NCBI GenBank assembly: GCA_013423385.1
Contig: BLZA01000010.1
Coordinates: forward strand, 248,001 to 312,000
Direction: 5' to 3'
DNA from: Naganishia liquefaciens
Lineage: Eukaryota; Basidiomycota; Tremellomycetes; Filobasidiales; Filobasidiaceae
Length of the DNA: 64,000 bases
Both the position numbers and the translations under genes were made by a program. Shown piece by piece: positions 1 through 12,475 of this stretch (the first letter of the stretch is position 1; each line of letters opens with the position of its first letter). Below the pieces are notes generated by a model. That model did no database searches. It was not told the DNA's origin and was given only the letters and a program-made list of their open reading frames with translations.

Positions 1-3000
1 CACATAGTCTTCCGGCGACGGATTGCCCATCGCTATCAATGTCGGATTTCTCGTCGGAGGCATCAACGCCTCCTTGAGCTCGCCTGTCGTTCGTGCACGA
101 CTATCTTCGTAATCGCGCATCAGAGCTCGATCGGCATCGGCCATTTCAATCGCCTCCATGATCTTTTCTCCGGCCATGAGCGTTTCGGCGGATTGCTTGG
201 TAACGGCGGAAGCCTCGTCGGCTTCTGCATCGGCATCCGCGTCGGCTCCCTCAACGCCCCCGCCGATTCGTCCCGTATCGCGGTTCAGGGTTTCTGCGAC
301 ATTGGACTCGTACATTTGCTCGAGCTCTCGCTCGCGTTCCTCTTCGAGGAATAGCTATGAATTCGGGTGAGTCTTGCACATCTGCTATTGAAGAAACTCG
401 GATTACTCACTGGTTCATCCGTCTTTTCCCAGACGCGTATCGATTTGTCGTGCGAGCCCGACACTACAAATTCGCCGAAATGACTGACGGCGAGAGCCCA
501 AACTTCGCCATGGTGGCCCTCGAATTTCTGGATCATTTCAAACTGCGCACATCGAGATCAGCATGAATTTGCCGTAGATGAACGGGCGAGAAAAAATACC
601 TTGTCACCATCCCAGTACTTGATCAGCCGATCCTTGCCGACTGTCCAGAAGTAGTGGCTGTTTCGCTCAAACGCAATTTGCATGATGCTCTCTTCGTGCG
701 CAAAGATTGACTTGTGACAGTCTCCAAAGTCGAGGCCCCAGATCTTGACGTTCTTGTCGGCCGAGCAAGTGATGATCAATTTTGAATCCGACGAGATGTC
801 CATCGCGAGGACGGGAAGCTACGGTAGACTCATCAGCCAAGTGCGAAAATCTTTCCCCGCAAGACTCACCTTGTGGCCATAAAGCGACAAGAAAAACTTG
901 AGCGTATCCTGGAAAAACACCTTGACGGTAGAGTCGAGCAAAGAGACGGCCAGCAGCCTGCCATCCGGCGAGTACTTGACAGCCAACACGTCATCCGTCA
1001 TCTTCAACGTCTTGACATGGACAAGCCCTATCTGCGACGTCTTGATCACGCGCTCCTCCCCAAGTCGCGTGATAATGCGACTGCCAGAGCCCGACTCGAC
1101 CTGCTTGGTCCGGATATCCCAAAACTTGACATCCTTGTCGGCGCTGCAAGTAACGAGTCCACCCTTGTCGGCGCGCAGGTCCATGCCCCAGATCGCGGCG
1201 GTATGAGCCTGGATGGATTCCAGCATGGACGAGGATGCTAGGTCGAAGAGTTCCAGGTGGCCCGATTTCGTGCCGACGAGGACCTGCAGCGAACCGTGTT
1301 AGCGAGACGGCGTGAGGCAATAGTCGTGGTACGTACGTGACGGTCGCCAGGCAAGAATGCACAGCAGATTGCATAACCGCACTCCATCGTTCTAATACAT
1401 GCGCCCGTCTTGAGATTCCAAATTTTGAGAGAACCTGCGGGACGATCAGCAATATGAAACAATGTTGCCACACCTCAAAAGTCCTCGCTTACCATTCGCG
1501 GCACTGGCCAACACCTGGTCATCCGAGCTGACACTCAGACATCTAACATCGGCACGATGACCCTGTCGCTCGAGCACATGCGTCCGCACGGGCTCAATTT
1601 GTCCCGACGACGAAGCCGCCTTGAGCTGACGGGCGGATTTGGAGCCGACGGCGTTGGCGATGGGCGGCGTAGGGATTGTATATGATTCGAGCGAGTTGTT
1701 TGACAGCGAGAGCAGGAGCTGAGGGGAGGCAGGGGTAAGCGGCCGTCATCGCGCCGATCGCCCTACACTTGGAGACTTACCTGGATTCCCTTGGATCCGT
1801 CATCCGACTCGACCAGGCTCAACCCGCGCACCTTTCCCCCCGCACGTACCACACACCAATCCGTCACGCGATCGAGCCATCCGTTCCGCTGCGGCTCCTC
1901 CTCCTCTGGCTCGACCGCGACCTGATGATCCCCTTGCTTTTCGCGCTTCTCCTTTTCCCGCTTCCGTCTGCGTGCGCGCTTGGCCTCGAGTTCCTCTTCG
2001 CTTCGGAGACGGAGGACGACGACGCTGCGGTCCGTGGGTTGCAGAACGAGCAGCGGGATGGCCGGGTTGGGATGGAAGGCGAGATAGGTGATGGGCGTTG
2101 TGAGTTGCGAGGAAAGCGGGAGTGGACCGATGGCGTGAATGAGCGGTTGTAGCTGGGCGCCGGAGGGCAATGTCAGGATGGGAGTCTTTGCGCGGCTGTC
2201 TCGACGGAAGCGCAGTAGCTTACCTGTCCGCTCTCATCCTCAGTCAACCCTTTGCGCAATTCATCCCTCTGGATTTCCCATCCTTTACACTCTCCGTCCC
2301 CGCTACCCGTGACGATCCACCACGCACCGTCCCCCTCCCGGATGGCACAACTGACGATTTCTCCCCTGCCGACCACACACGTCTGCACGCAATGCCGAAG
2401 TTGGAGATCCCAAAGCTTGATCAGCCCGTCCTTGCTCGTCGTCACGAGCCAGCCCGGATGCGCTCCTTCGGAGGGATGATCGAGCCAGTGAATGGCCGTC
2501 ACGGGCCCTCGGTGTCCCTTTAGCCGGAAGAGACCGACCTCGCCAATCACATCCCACACGACAATCTCCCCCTCGGCGCCACCGCTGAACAGTCTCGCAC
2601 CCGCCGCATCCCACGCCAACGCTGTCGCACTCTTCCTATGCCCATTAAACGTCACCAGCTCCGCCCCCTCCATCCCAACCTCTGCCCAAAGCCTGATACT
2701 CCCATCGGCATACGCCACCGCATATACCCTTCCCGCGCCGTTCTCCTCGCTTGCCGATGGTGCCGCACGAATCAACGTCACGGCGTCCGTCACGCCCGTG
2801 GAATGCCACGCAGAGACCTGTTCACCGCGGCGCATGTCCCAGCCGAGAACGTCCTCCCATGCCGGGACGTGCGCCGTGCGGCCGTCGAATGTCGCTGTCG
2901 CGGCGGGAGAGCAGATGACGCCGAATGCCTGCGAAAGAAGGGAGAAGGGGGGGGGGATGGGGTGGGACGGAGTGAGCTGCGGAAGTCGGAGCAAGGGGAA

Positions 3001-3046
3001 GAGGATGTACCTGTGTGGGGCCGTGGCGCTGATATGATCTGACCAT
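1..3046 (-). CDS. UTP12: U3 snoRNP WD40 protein Utp12/Dip2 (WDR3), 3' end outside window
   Basis: This is a component of the small-subunit processome (UTP-B) acting in nucleolar 18S pre-rRNA processing. Nine exons fit one frame: 3046-3011, 2928-2224, 2152-1781, 1718-1493, 1434-1337, 1283-870, 818-600, 542-411 and 354 to the window edge, giving 852 codons. The start was chosen because the 36-nt first exon encodes [12 protein letters not shown] and splices directly to AFGVI, the conserved amino end of the family; the longer upstream ORF at 3321 is not supported. WD40 repeats run through most of the protein (for example [42 protein letters not shown]). A basic Lys/Arg/Glu stretch lies near residue 300. 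The C-terminal Utp12 domain begins near the window edge and continues beyond it. All introns are GT-AG and short (53-82 nt). Identification is very secure. Confidence 0.95.
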
Positions 3047-3567
3047 GGTGGTGTGATGCGGAGACGAGAGAGAGAGAGAGAGAGCACCCAGGGAGCGTTG
3101 TCTGTCACAGAGTTGAAGACTTGGGCAAGGTGAGCCCGGCAAAGAAATCGCGTTGCTTCCGCGCCGGCCGCCGGAGTGGGAGAGACCCGCGTCACTGTGC
3201 AGGTGGCAAGGTGCGCTTTATCAGGGGAATCCATTGCCATCGCCGTGTTAGTAGAAGCAGCCTTGGGTGGAGTCATGGCTGGTCGTGGTCCCGGGCTTGA
3301 GAGTCGAGTTGTATGGATCATCCATGGGCAGGCCGTTGAAGACGATCCAGGCCGCCGGACGAGCCGATGACGGGTGACAGGTGTGCGTTCATGCTAATGC
3401 TGCCTCGTTGCGTTCCGCTTTTGGACGCGTCGTTTCCCCGGAGAGTTGGGGGTCATGTGCCCGGTGATCGAACATGGCACGCACACAAGATGCGGTTTCC
3501 CTTGTCCAGTTCCCGTCATTCCGGCCATCCATCGCCTGGAGACACTCGGCCCTTGTTGCCGTCCACC
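3047..3567. promoter_or_regulatory. Divergent upstream region of UTP12 and NDUFAF7-like gene
   Basis: This 521-base stretch separates two genes read away from each other, so it should carry both promoters. A pure GA dinucleotide run lies at 3066-3084, about 20 bases upstream of the UTP12 start, where it would read as a CT-rich leader in the UTP12 transcript. No TATA box stands out. The extent of each promoter is inferred from gene positions only. Confidence 0.45.
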
Positions 3568-6500
3568 ATGCACGCCCGCCGTCTACGGACGATCCATACC
3601 TCGGCGCGCCTCCTCGAGGCATCCGCACAGCGCAGCAAGAAACCCGTGCCGCGGTACAATTTCAACACGCAGCTCGAGTGGGGCCATGAAGTGACGGCGG
3701 ATCCGGTCGAGGAGGCGAGGTATCGGAGGGTGACGGCGAGAGAGATCAAGGGGAGGAGAGAGGAGGCGAGGAGGGTGAGGATGTTGGTGAGGGATTGGGT
3801 GGATGATGGGTTGTATAATGTGAGTCGCCGAGTGAGCCGAGTGCCGCAGGCACGAGGCCGTCGTAGGATGGCCGAGAAACCTTCGAGCGAAGCGAGAATA
3901 CCAGCGCCGCAGGCACGAGGCCGTCGTAGGACGGCCGAGAATACCTTCGAGCGAAGCGAGAATACCTCTCGTCGAGCGGAGCGAGGATATCAGCGCCGCA
4001 GGCATGAATCCCCCGAGGCCGTCGTAGTACGGCCGAGAAAGCCCTCGAGCGAAGCGAGGATACCTCTCTCGTCGAGCGGAGCGAGGATACCTCTTGTCGA
4101 GCGAAGCGAGGATATCAGCGCCGCCCCGAGGCCGTCGTAGTACGGCCGAGAAAGCCCTCGAGCGAAGCGAGGATACCTCTCTCGTCGAGCGGAGCGAGGA
4201 TACCTCTTGTCGAGCGAAGCGAGGATATCAGCGCCGCAGGCATGAATCCCCCGAGGCCGTCGTAGGACGGCCGAGAAAGCCCTCGAGCGAAGCGAGGATA
4301 CCTCTCTCGTCGAGCGGAGCGAGGATAGGAGGTGTAGCCGGCAAGTGATTTCCGAGTCTGCTGCAGGACCTTCGCGCGTCGGTGTCTCGAGCGGAGCGAG
4401 GATAGGAGGCGTCACAGGCATGAAGGATTATCAACCTTTCGCGTTCAAGACAAGCTTTCGAGGCCGTTGGAGCACGGCGCAACACCACTCGAAAGCTGCG
4501 AGACGAAGCCTTTCGGCCAAGCCTTTTCGTATAAATCTAATCCAACATAGAAAGGGTACAGACATGGCCACCCTGATCGAAGAGGAGCGCAGGTTGTCGT
4601 AGCATCGCGCGCGGAGAGCTTTGGGTTACACGTATTCTTGCGTACTTTATCACAGGGGCGAGGGACGCAGAGGAGCAGTGACAGTGCTTGCGGCGTGTCT
4701 CCTTGGGATCAATTAATCAGACTCTCTGGACCCGCTTTCATCGCAGATATAGCGTGCCGTCGGCGTCGCAGCCAAACCTGCCGCCGATCGTTTGCGGTCC
4801 AGGCAATCTCGCATCGAGGCTGGAACGTGGCTGCAAGTCTCGTTGAGCGAACGCAGCTTCGCCGCGGCGCTCTTCAAACCAGACGGCACCTCCTATTCAA
4901 GGAACATTGCGTTCGCGCATTTCCTATTCTCATAGCGCGAGCTATGGCTGACACTCCTTTTTCATCACTCTAGCAACATTACGGCTACTTTTCCAAACAA
5001 GCAACCATCTTCTCCACCGCGCCCACACCCACCTCTCCGGGCATCGCCATTCCCTCGCATCCAAACTTGACTTCGTTTCAAGAAGCCATCGCAGAGGCGT
5101 ATGAGCAGTCATACGGCTCCGATGGGCAGGTACAGGATGGCGAGTCCCAGGTCGCGTTGAGCGGAAAGGGCGGTAAGGGTGGATTGGGACGGCAAGTCTG
5201 GCATACGCCGACGGAATTGTTTCGCGTGAGTCTTGGTGGAATGTTTCGACAACGGCAGTCGCCGGGGGGGCCCGGAAAATCAGGTCTCGTCATTGCAGAT
5301 CGGCTCGATCAGACTAGACCGGGCGCATTGCTTTGGCGAGACGAGCAGTATGTTCAGGAGGGATCTTGAAGGGGTCACGTTGCTCCGGGCTTGAAAATCT
5401 GAAGCGGAAGGTGAACGGTGGCTGTGCTCTTGTCAGGGTTCTTGCCGAAGCGACGCATTCCGTCCGTAAGCCAAAGCGGGTATATGGGCTGCCGTCGTCT
5501 TCTCGACGTGTAATCGTTGACTCACTACCGATGACGGCACTGTCCTTCGCACTCAGCAGCTTTGCTTTCGCTCGATTCAATCAATTTTTAATTCCATCCC
5601 TTCCCGCAGCCATACTACTCTCGTATCATAGCTCGAGCTCTCCTCTCACACTACAAACTGCATCACTACCCTTACACCGATCTCCAAATCTTCGAAATCG
5701 GCGCAGGCAACGGTTCCCTCATGATCGATATCATGACCTTTTTGCGCGATGAGCATCCCGAGGTGTACGAACGCACACGCTACGAGATCATCGAAATCAG
5801 TAGCGCCTTGGCCGAGCGGCAGCGTCAAAGAGCCCAGGAAGCTGGACTTGATGTCGACCTCGTCGTTGGTGGCGGCAAGGACAAGGGCAAGCGTAAAGGC
5901 CGTCCAGAAGCGCAGGTTCAGATACAAAACGTCGATTTCTTCGAATGGCAAGGATCGAGTCGGGAAGCGTGCTACTTTGTGGGCTTAGAGGTTTTCGTGC
6001 GTCCTCGCGCTTGCCCTCGGTTTCCCTGCTGACGCGTCTACAGGACAACTTTGCTCATGACATGATCAGGTATGACCTCGAAACACTGGAGCCCCTGCAG
6101 GCAGTCGTCAGCGTAGACGCTACAGGCGATTATTCTCTCTTGTACGAACCCGTGACCGACCCCGTCATTCGGCGGTACCTCGGCTATCGGCGCCTCGTCA
6201 CAGGTAATACCGACTCGTCCTCCTCGATCCCTTCGTCCGCGAGACCTCCGATCCATCCTCTCCTGTTGAATTCCCCTCTTCTCCGCAAGATCTACACATC
6301 GCTTCCCTTTGCGCCCAACCTGTCGCCACCGGAATTTATACCCACCAAGCAGATGCTTTTCCTCGAAAAATTGCGCGAAACACTTCCGTTTCACCGGCTG
6401 CTCGTCAGTGATTTCGACACGCTCCCGGATGCGGTCAAGGGACGGAACGGTCCAGTCGTCCAGACGCGATACAACGGCGAAATGGTGCCGTGTGAAACGT

Positions 6501-6929
6501 TCTTGGTCAAACCGGGCTACTTTGACATCTTTTTCCCCACCGGTAGGTCTGCTTCATTGCGTTCGTTTCTTGTTCTGACGGTCATTTCAATCAGATTTCG
6601 AAATGCTCAAGGAGATGTACAGCTTGATCATGACATCCCCGCCGCGGAAATTGTCGGCCGACTTTTTCTCGCCACACCGGGTTGCCCCGGTCAACGGCAA
6701 GTCCCGCAAAGTCCGCGGGTCTCGCGTGACCGAGAGCGAAGCTGCATTACTCTCACCACCACCGGATCTGATCGGCGTCAGGGGCTTCAAGCATAGACGC
6801 GTGGCAGTCTACGATCATGCCGAATTCCTAACGCACTTTGGCAGCGACGCAGACCTTGCCGGAACGACTGCTAAAGATGGCGATAACGTGATGTTGAGCA
6901 TGTACAAGAATGTAAAGTTCCTGTTCTAG
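3568..6929 (+). CDS. NDUFAF7: Mitochondrial SAM-dependent methyltransferase, NDUFAF7/MidA family
   Basis: The family (DUF185) includes human NDUFAF7, which methylates an arginine of a complex I subunit during assembly in the mitochondrial matrix. Exons 3568-3819, 4974-5225, 5610-5996, 6044-6542 and 6595-6929 give 574 residues, all GT-AG. The amino end (MHARRLRTIHTSARLLEAS) looks like a mitochondrial presequence. The family block HYGYFSKQATIF opens exon 2. The SAM-binding motif FEIGAGNGSLMIDI lies in exon 3, followed by EVFDNFAHDMI, which crosses the exon 3/4 junction. Later blocks include QTRYNGEMVPCE and FPTDFEMLKEMY. The protein is longer than human NDUFAF7 (about 440 residues), mainly through lysine/glycine-rich inserts. 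Intron 1 is unusually long (1,154 nt) and holds a minisatellite; intron 2 is 384 nt; the others are about 50 nt. Complex I assembly is inferred from the family. Confidence 0.86.
3841..4408. repeat. GC-rich minisatellite inside intron 1 of NDUFAF7-like gene
   Basis: Five copies of a block starting GAGGCCGTCGTAG begin at 3854, 3917, 4015, 4128 and 4253, spaced 63, 98, 113 and 125 bases. Each block continues with ACGGCCGAGAA and then one to several copies of a shorter motif close to CGAGCGAAGCGAGGATA, alternating with a CGAGCGGAGCGAGGATA variant. The shorter motif occurs ten or more times, and a last pair lies near 4310-4330 and 4387-4406. CTCG/CGAG ends give the short motif local dyad symmetry. 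Because the array lacks stops in several frames, it produces long open frames on both strands; these are by-products. The array lies wholly between the exon 1 donor (3820) and the exon 2 acceptor (4973). Confidence 0.85.
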
Positions 6930-7068
6930 CATTGACTGATGATGATCTTTACAACCTTGAATCGGCGCTTCTGGGAGGCCGGCGATGCTCTGTCGAAAAT
7001 ACAACTGTTGAATCAGACGCGTACTACAAACCCCTATATAGATACAGTTTCGGTTCCAGCTGTCGTCG

Positions 7069-10000
7069 TTACGCGTTTGAGCGATGAGGCGCTCGTGTTT
7101 GCTCCAGCTGAACCGCATGCAAGTGTGCCGGTAAAGGCGTGGTATCTTCAAAGTGCCATCGATGGATGCCCAGAGCCCGCAGAGATGCGTACTGACGAGC
7201 TATTCGGACCAACATGTCAACGTCGGAACGCAAAAAAGCGACTGCCTCTGTAGACATGCGCAACAAGAGATGTATGTCCAGACTGGGTGGTCTGAGGCCC
7301 GTGACAGCCGGCGAGTAATCCTGGCTGATGCTGCATAGCGGTGATATCCAGAAAGGATCCCTTTCGGCCAGTGCGAGGATCTGGCGATGCGAGAAGACAT
7401 CGACTTGCCCATCTTGTTGTAAAGCTATGTCGGATGTCGAATTCCGTAGTTTGTAAGCGACGAGTTCAGCTGCAAAGGCGCCGGTCGCGGATTGCGATTC
7501 TTGTTGGAAAACAGTCTGCCAAGCTGTCGAAATACCTGTCTCAATTAGCTGAATCGTTATGTCTGAGAGCAGGAAACTTGCCCTTGACTTCAGCATGCGT
7601 AAGCTTGCCACATTTAACGACGACTAGTCTCCAATGCACGTTCGCCATCCCAGCAAAGACCATTGCGAAAGCCCAAACATCTTGTACTGCAGTGGCGAGA
7701 TCCTGATATCGCCATTCATGTTTCTTCCACGCTTCTCCACAATCGTCCAATAGCCAGACAAGCGCCATATTCGTAGTCGAATTTAAGGAATACGCCACGT
7801 GCAGAGTGCGTTCGCTCTCGATGATATCCAAAACTGGTGCAGGCCAGCGCAGAGCAAAGCTGACTTTGTTATATTCCGGCACCGTCGCTATAGCAAACGT
7901 GTGATGCTGAAGACTCGATTTCGCGGCGAGACCGTCGTTCGGGTGGCTGGGAGGATTCTCGAGTCGCAGGAGGTGATATACCTGACAGCAAAGGCGCGTG
8001 TATGCCTTCGGATGCGTAAGATCCTCAAGGAAAACAGGAACGGCCACCCCATTGCCTGCATTGTTGTAGTCATCAAGCGATTTTAGGAATGTTTGGCTGT
8101 CTTGATTGCTGCGGAGCAACAATACATAGGCGACTGTGATCTGGGAAATCGATGGGTCTTCGTCTGAGACTCACGTCAGTGTTGAAAAGCGGGGCGCAAC
8201 GATGATTCCTACCTGCTAATTGTCTCGCCAGATCCCCGTCGAATCTTCTAATGGCTTGACCGCCTTGGACGAGGGCATGACAGCCGTAGTTCAATTTCTA
8301 AATAGGAGCACGTTGTCAATAGTAGTCCCGGGAGCGAACGTCAGGGAGCTCACGGAATATGTCCTGGAAACGCATCGCATGAACGACTTGGCTTCAGACA
8401 TACGAATGCCCTTCTGAAATCGTACAGTCGTTCGAATGTCTTGCCTGCCGCATATGGGCTCAAGGGAGAGTTCTCGCCAATGTTCTAGAGCTCTACTGGA
8501 AATTTCCATCACGTTGCCCGCCCGGCAGACACGGACTCGCACGTCGATTTCCTTCGGCTCTTCTGTAAGGGATTCAAGTCAGCTGTGGGCCGAAGAACAG
8601 AGAATGTACAAGCGCACCGCGAAACTCCAATGCGCCACTAGATGGTAAAGGGGAGAGCAAGGCGAATGCCCCGAGCATAGTTGTGTCAAAAGGAGAGGGC
8701 GCAAGCCTTCGAGGAACCCGATCTACGTTGGTAGTTTCGCAAGGTACATGAGGCCATAACTCAGCCTTCTCCAGATCCCTCGGATCTCTGAATTTTCGTT
8801 GCAGGATGCTGCGGTCCTGTTCTTCAAGATGCACCTTTGAACACCTCGACTCCACCCTATAATCCGCGAATGGGTAATATCCCATAGTGAGGATGCTTTC
8901 GCGTTCCCGCTCGGGGACGCCATGCTGGTCTTTTGTGATCTCACTTGCGTCGTTGATAAACTCGTCAGGGTGTTCTGTCTCATGCGACCCTATTGATCGC
9001 GAGCTGCAAATATCGGCTTGAAATCCTGCGCTTTGGTGAAAAGGCAAAAGATGCGAGCTGGCTTTCTGGCGCTCCTCTTCCTGTGCGACAAGCAAAGCGA
9101 TCAAATGCCTACGAGTTCTGACTCTGCCGTCGCCGTAACGATCGGCCATGCAGCTGCTGATATCGCTGTTGACGAAGAGTGCGCCGTCTGTAGCGTTGGC
9201 GCCTTGCAAGAAAAAAGTCGACTCGAAAAGAATCTCCTCATAGCCGACTGGCACATGTCGGTCAGCCGAAGTAGACGGCGTCCACGCTATTGGCTGAACG
9301 AAGTCGCTCTTGACCGTCGCTGAGCGAACATGCGGATCGTCTTGCGGCGTGGATTTCGGCGTTGTCGGTAGTGCTGTTACGGCAGAGACGGAGTTGCGCG
9401 ACTTCTGAAGGCACAGAGCAGAGACGGCATCGTCACCGCTTGTCTGGGTATCCATATCTTTGAAGTCACAATGCTCCATGTTGATGTCTGCTTGCGCTCC
9501 GGCGTCTTCTGTGTGTTCGGGCAGAGTGTCGTCGTTCCAGAGGTCATCATCGCTTGCCGGGGATAGTTGCGGAGTATCCACTGCAGCCGCAACCTCTGAG
9601 TATAGGGGATCCATTCCATCCGGATCGACTTGTGATCCATCCGCGACATATCCAAGAAGCCAGGGCTCTTCCAGAGCTGTGTTGTCAATACTCACATCTG
9701 CTGTCAGATCGACTTTTAGCGCCACGCTGTCCGGGATCTGAACCGCACTAGGGCGATTCGGCGCTTGATTCATGTTGATGCCAAAGTCGATACCAGACAA
9801 GTCCCCATATTCTTCGTGTGATAGTGTTTGCCCGTGTTCTGAAACCGGTCCCTGGCCATTGATGTCGAAAAAGTCAAAGTCGTCATCGGTGATCATTGCT
9901 TCGAAGCCGTTGACGGTATTCTCTTGATTCCGCGGGGAGATGTCATATTTTGTTGTTTCCTGATTGGGTATTGACTGCAGATTGGGACTGAAGATGGCAG

Positions 10001-11677
10001 AAGAGACACGATCGACCGAATCGACAGCCAGCGGAACGTCCACGGATTCGTGGTCTTGCGGTGTCGGCTTGATCTCCTCGAAGGCGGGGCTTGGAGATGA
10101 GGCGAACAGGTCATCTTCATCCTCGTCGTCCGTGGCATCAATTCCGCCGTCAATTGCTTCAAGTTTGGTAGTCACAGAGTCCTTGTAACCAGGAGCATCT
10201 GGGGGATTGTTGGTGAAATCATTGGTGCCCTCGGTTTGGCTCGACGCCTCTTCCAGAGCCACGGCTGTAGAGATCTCGAGAGCTTCATTCATCAGCGAGC
10301 TAGCACTCTTCGACTGCGTATGGTCGCCTTGGACGCTGAATCGCGCGGCACCATGCTGTACGACCTCTCCTGATTCTTTTCGTGGTCGAGACAACTGACT
10401 GATTGGCAATGACAGCAAGACTTTGGGCCAAACTTGCTGTGTACCTGTGCCAATATTCGCGTGTTCACCTTCCAAGTCGGAAGCGACCGCATATGGTATC
10501 CAAAGTAGGGCCCATATGACAGGCAAGTCTTTTGGCAATCCAGCCGCGACCGACATCGAATCTGATCTGCTGTGACCCAGCAACCGCCGAACATTTTTCA
10601 AGAGCCTGTGCTCCAAGCGCGGAGAGTCTGCAAGACTGAGCGTCTTGAGGAATATGGCATTCTCCCCGGTAGGGAGAATACGGCAGCAGGTACCTATCTC
10701 AGGCAAGCCATCATTCAGTATCCAGCTGGCCGGTGTCCGTGGCAAGCCAGTTGGCATGTCGCCTTCAAACATGATGTTGAGATGGTCTGTTGAAGATGGA
10801 ATGACAGATATCTGAAGCCTGTCATAAAAACAGAATTCAGCCCGGATTTCGACCACTCGAGCGGTGTGCTTACCGCGAGCATGAGCTTGCCAAGACCAAC
10901 TCCGGCAACCAATCTTCTAGGTAGGCAAAGCAATCCACCAGAGCCCTTCCAAACTGACTCCAATGCTGCCTTATCGTTCGCCTATCTCTTCCCGCTCCAT
11001 CGTCGCCGAATATCTCGATAGCGCTGAGAGGCGTGCAATGCTGAGGGGATGGCAGAGATTGTGTCTCTGTCTCAATCTTGTACCGGTATCGACATCCAGG
11101 ACAGTGCATCAGGGCATGCTTCGCACATGGCAGGGCTTCGGAGATTTTGATCTCTTGCCTATCGACCTCTGCGTGTATCGTTATGAGGTGCAGTTGTATC
11201 CAACACGTGCTCGGACTCACCAACAAGCTTCAAATCCCTAAACATTCCGTCTATTTCTGTTTGTATCCCATCAGAGATCTCGAAGATTGTCGCCCTATCT
11301 TTTATAGGGGACGATTCTCTAGAACCGGCTGCTTCGTCCTTGCTCGATGGGGTTACCAGGTCACTGCCAATCCGCTCATGGAAGCCGTCGCCTTGCATAA
11401 GCGTTCCCCAACAATTAAGGAAGACATTCCCGATAGCCGCCTCGTCATGATGTTGTCTGATCTTGTCCAACGCCAGCAGAAGCGGATCCTCTGGGGGGAT
11501 GATGATGCCGTTTTCCACTTCCATGTCCGAGCCTGTCGCTTCCCCTACACCGTTGACGGTGCGGTACAAAGGGATCGTCCATGACTCCTCTCGTTCGATT
11601 ACCCTGACGCTCAGCACGGCTTGCTCCAGCGCACAAGGCAACTTGACCGCTTTGAACCAATATCTCGACTCTTCCAT
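7069..11677 (-). CDS. MED13: Mediator kinase-module subunit Med13 (Ssn2/Srb9-like)
   Basis: Med13 links the Cdk8 kinase module to core Mediator in the nucleus. Seven exons join in frame: 11677-11221, 11168-10874, 10818-8618, 8562-8354, 8297-8213, 8163-7582 and 7535-7069, giving 1,431 residues. The N-terminal part has a CPGCRYRYKIE segment. A long low-complexity middle region is rich in Asp, Glu, Ser and Thr (for example DDEDEDDLFASS). The carboxyl half has the hallmarks used for naming: ALEHWRELSLEPICG, MALVWLLDDCGEAW, and VWAFAMVFAGMANVHWRL before the stop-proximal region. These resemble the Med13 PIWI-like C-terminal domain. The sixth intron (7581-7536) begins with GC rather than GT; no GT donor nearby keeps the frame. 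Overall similarity is by eye, so a distant relative of Med13 cannot be excluded, but the layout and length fit. Confidence 0.72.
7536..7581 (-). other. GC-AG intron in MED13-like gene
   Basis: The donor reads AAGG|GCAAGT and the acceptor GACAG|GT on the minus strand, removing 46 nt and joining EVKG to ISTAWQTV in frame. Apart from the C at position 2 the donor matches the consensus for GC donors. The nearest GT donor (GTTTCC) would break the frame with every available acceptor. Confidence 0.7.
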
Positions 11678-12475
11678 GGAGATTGTTGTCGAACGAGTTA
11701 CTAAAAACTATCGGGAGGCTTCATTGCAGCTGTCGGAAGGTGAAGCAATGACTGAAATGGGGCGGTGTGGGTGTTTCGCGGGTTTGCATGCTTGAAATTC
11801 TGGCTACTCGTGTTGCGGCGTTCGGCGCACTGCGTCCAGGCGGAGTCGTTGCAATACTCCAGGATAGGACCGCGAAAGACGTTGGCTGAATGCTCAACTA
11901 TCTTCCCCATCCCCGCATAAGCGATCGAACCCGCTTCGCTTAAAGATGCGTTTCGGATTCGGCGGATTCCGCAACGCCGATCCCGTGGGAGCTCGTATAT
12001 ATCGAGTTCTGGTCAGCCCATTCGCACGGTCCGGTTTGCATCGGGGTCTATGAACAGGTCTGCATATGTCCATACAGCGTTCGACAAGATGGAAGGTCGA
12101 GTTACAGACCCTTGGCCACAACATGTAAGCTGGCGCATAGCTGTTCATGTATAGAGCCAAGCGGCAGAGGTATCCCAGCAGTCTAGCTTCAAACGGAGAT
12201 TGTCCATATCAGGGCATCAAAGAGCGTATAAATAAATACATGTAGGACTCGTCATCTAGACCAATTGACCCCTGCAGATGCTAACATCCGTCGGAATACC
12301 AAGTCAAGTGTTGTTCATCTATTCGTGAGGGTGAGAAATCTTGTTATAAGGGTCGTTTTCATGCTGGTCGTCGTGCTTTTATCGTAAAGCCGGTGAGGTC
12401 GTTGCGGTATAGCACTTTTGTAGAGGTGCGAAACTCCGATCCACAGCGAGCCAGTCCGTCTTTGTCGGAAGTGGC
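11678..12475. promoter_or_regulatory. Upstream region of MED13-like gene and 3' flank of AGS1
   Basis: Both flanking genes read to the left, so this 798-base stretch holds the MED13 promoter and 5' leader (right of 11677) and the AGS1 3' untranslated region (left of 12476). Only short unsupported open frames are present. The part around 12190-12400 is AT-richer with no clear coding signal. I see no repeat, RNA gene or conserved motif in it. Confidence 0.35.

Noticed and set aside
3044-3321. Upstream start for UTP12 at 3321
   Set aside because: The frame passes through what must be an intron; the 36-nt exon at 3046-3011 rebuilds the conserved N-terminus.
3367-4421. Open frames of 257 and 143 residues on both strands around 3.4-4.4 kb
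   Set aside because: They are produced by the stop-poor minisatellite in intron 1; their Arg/Ser repeats are translations of the repeat unit.
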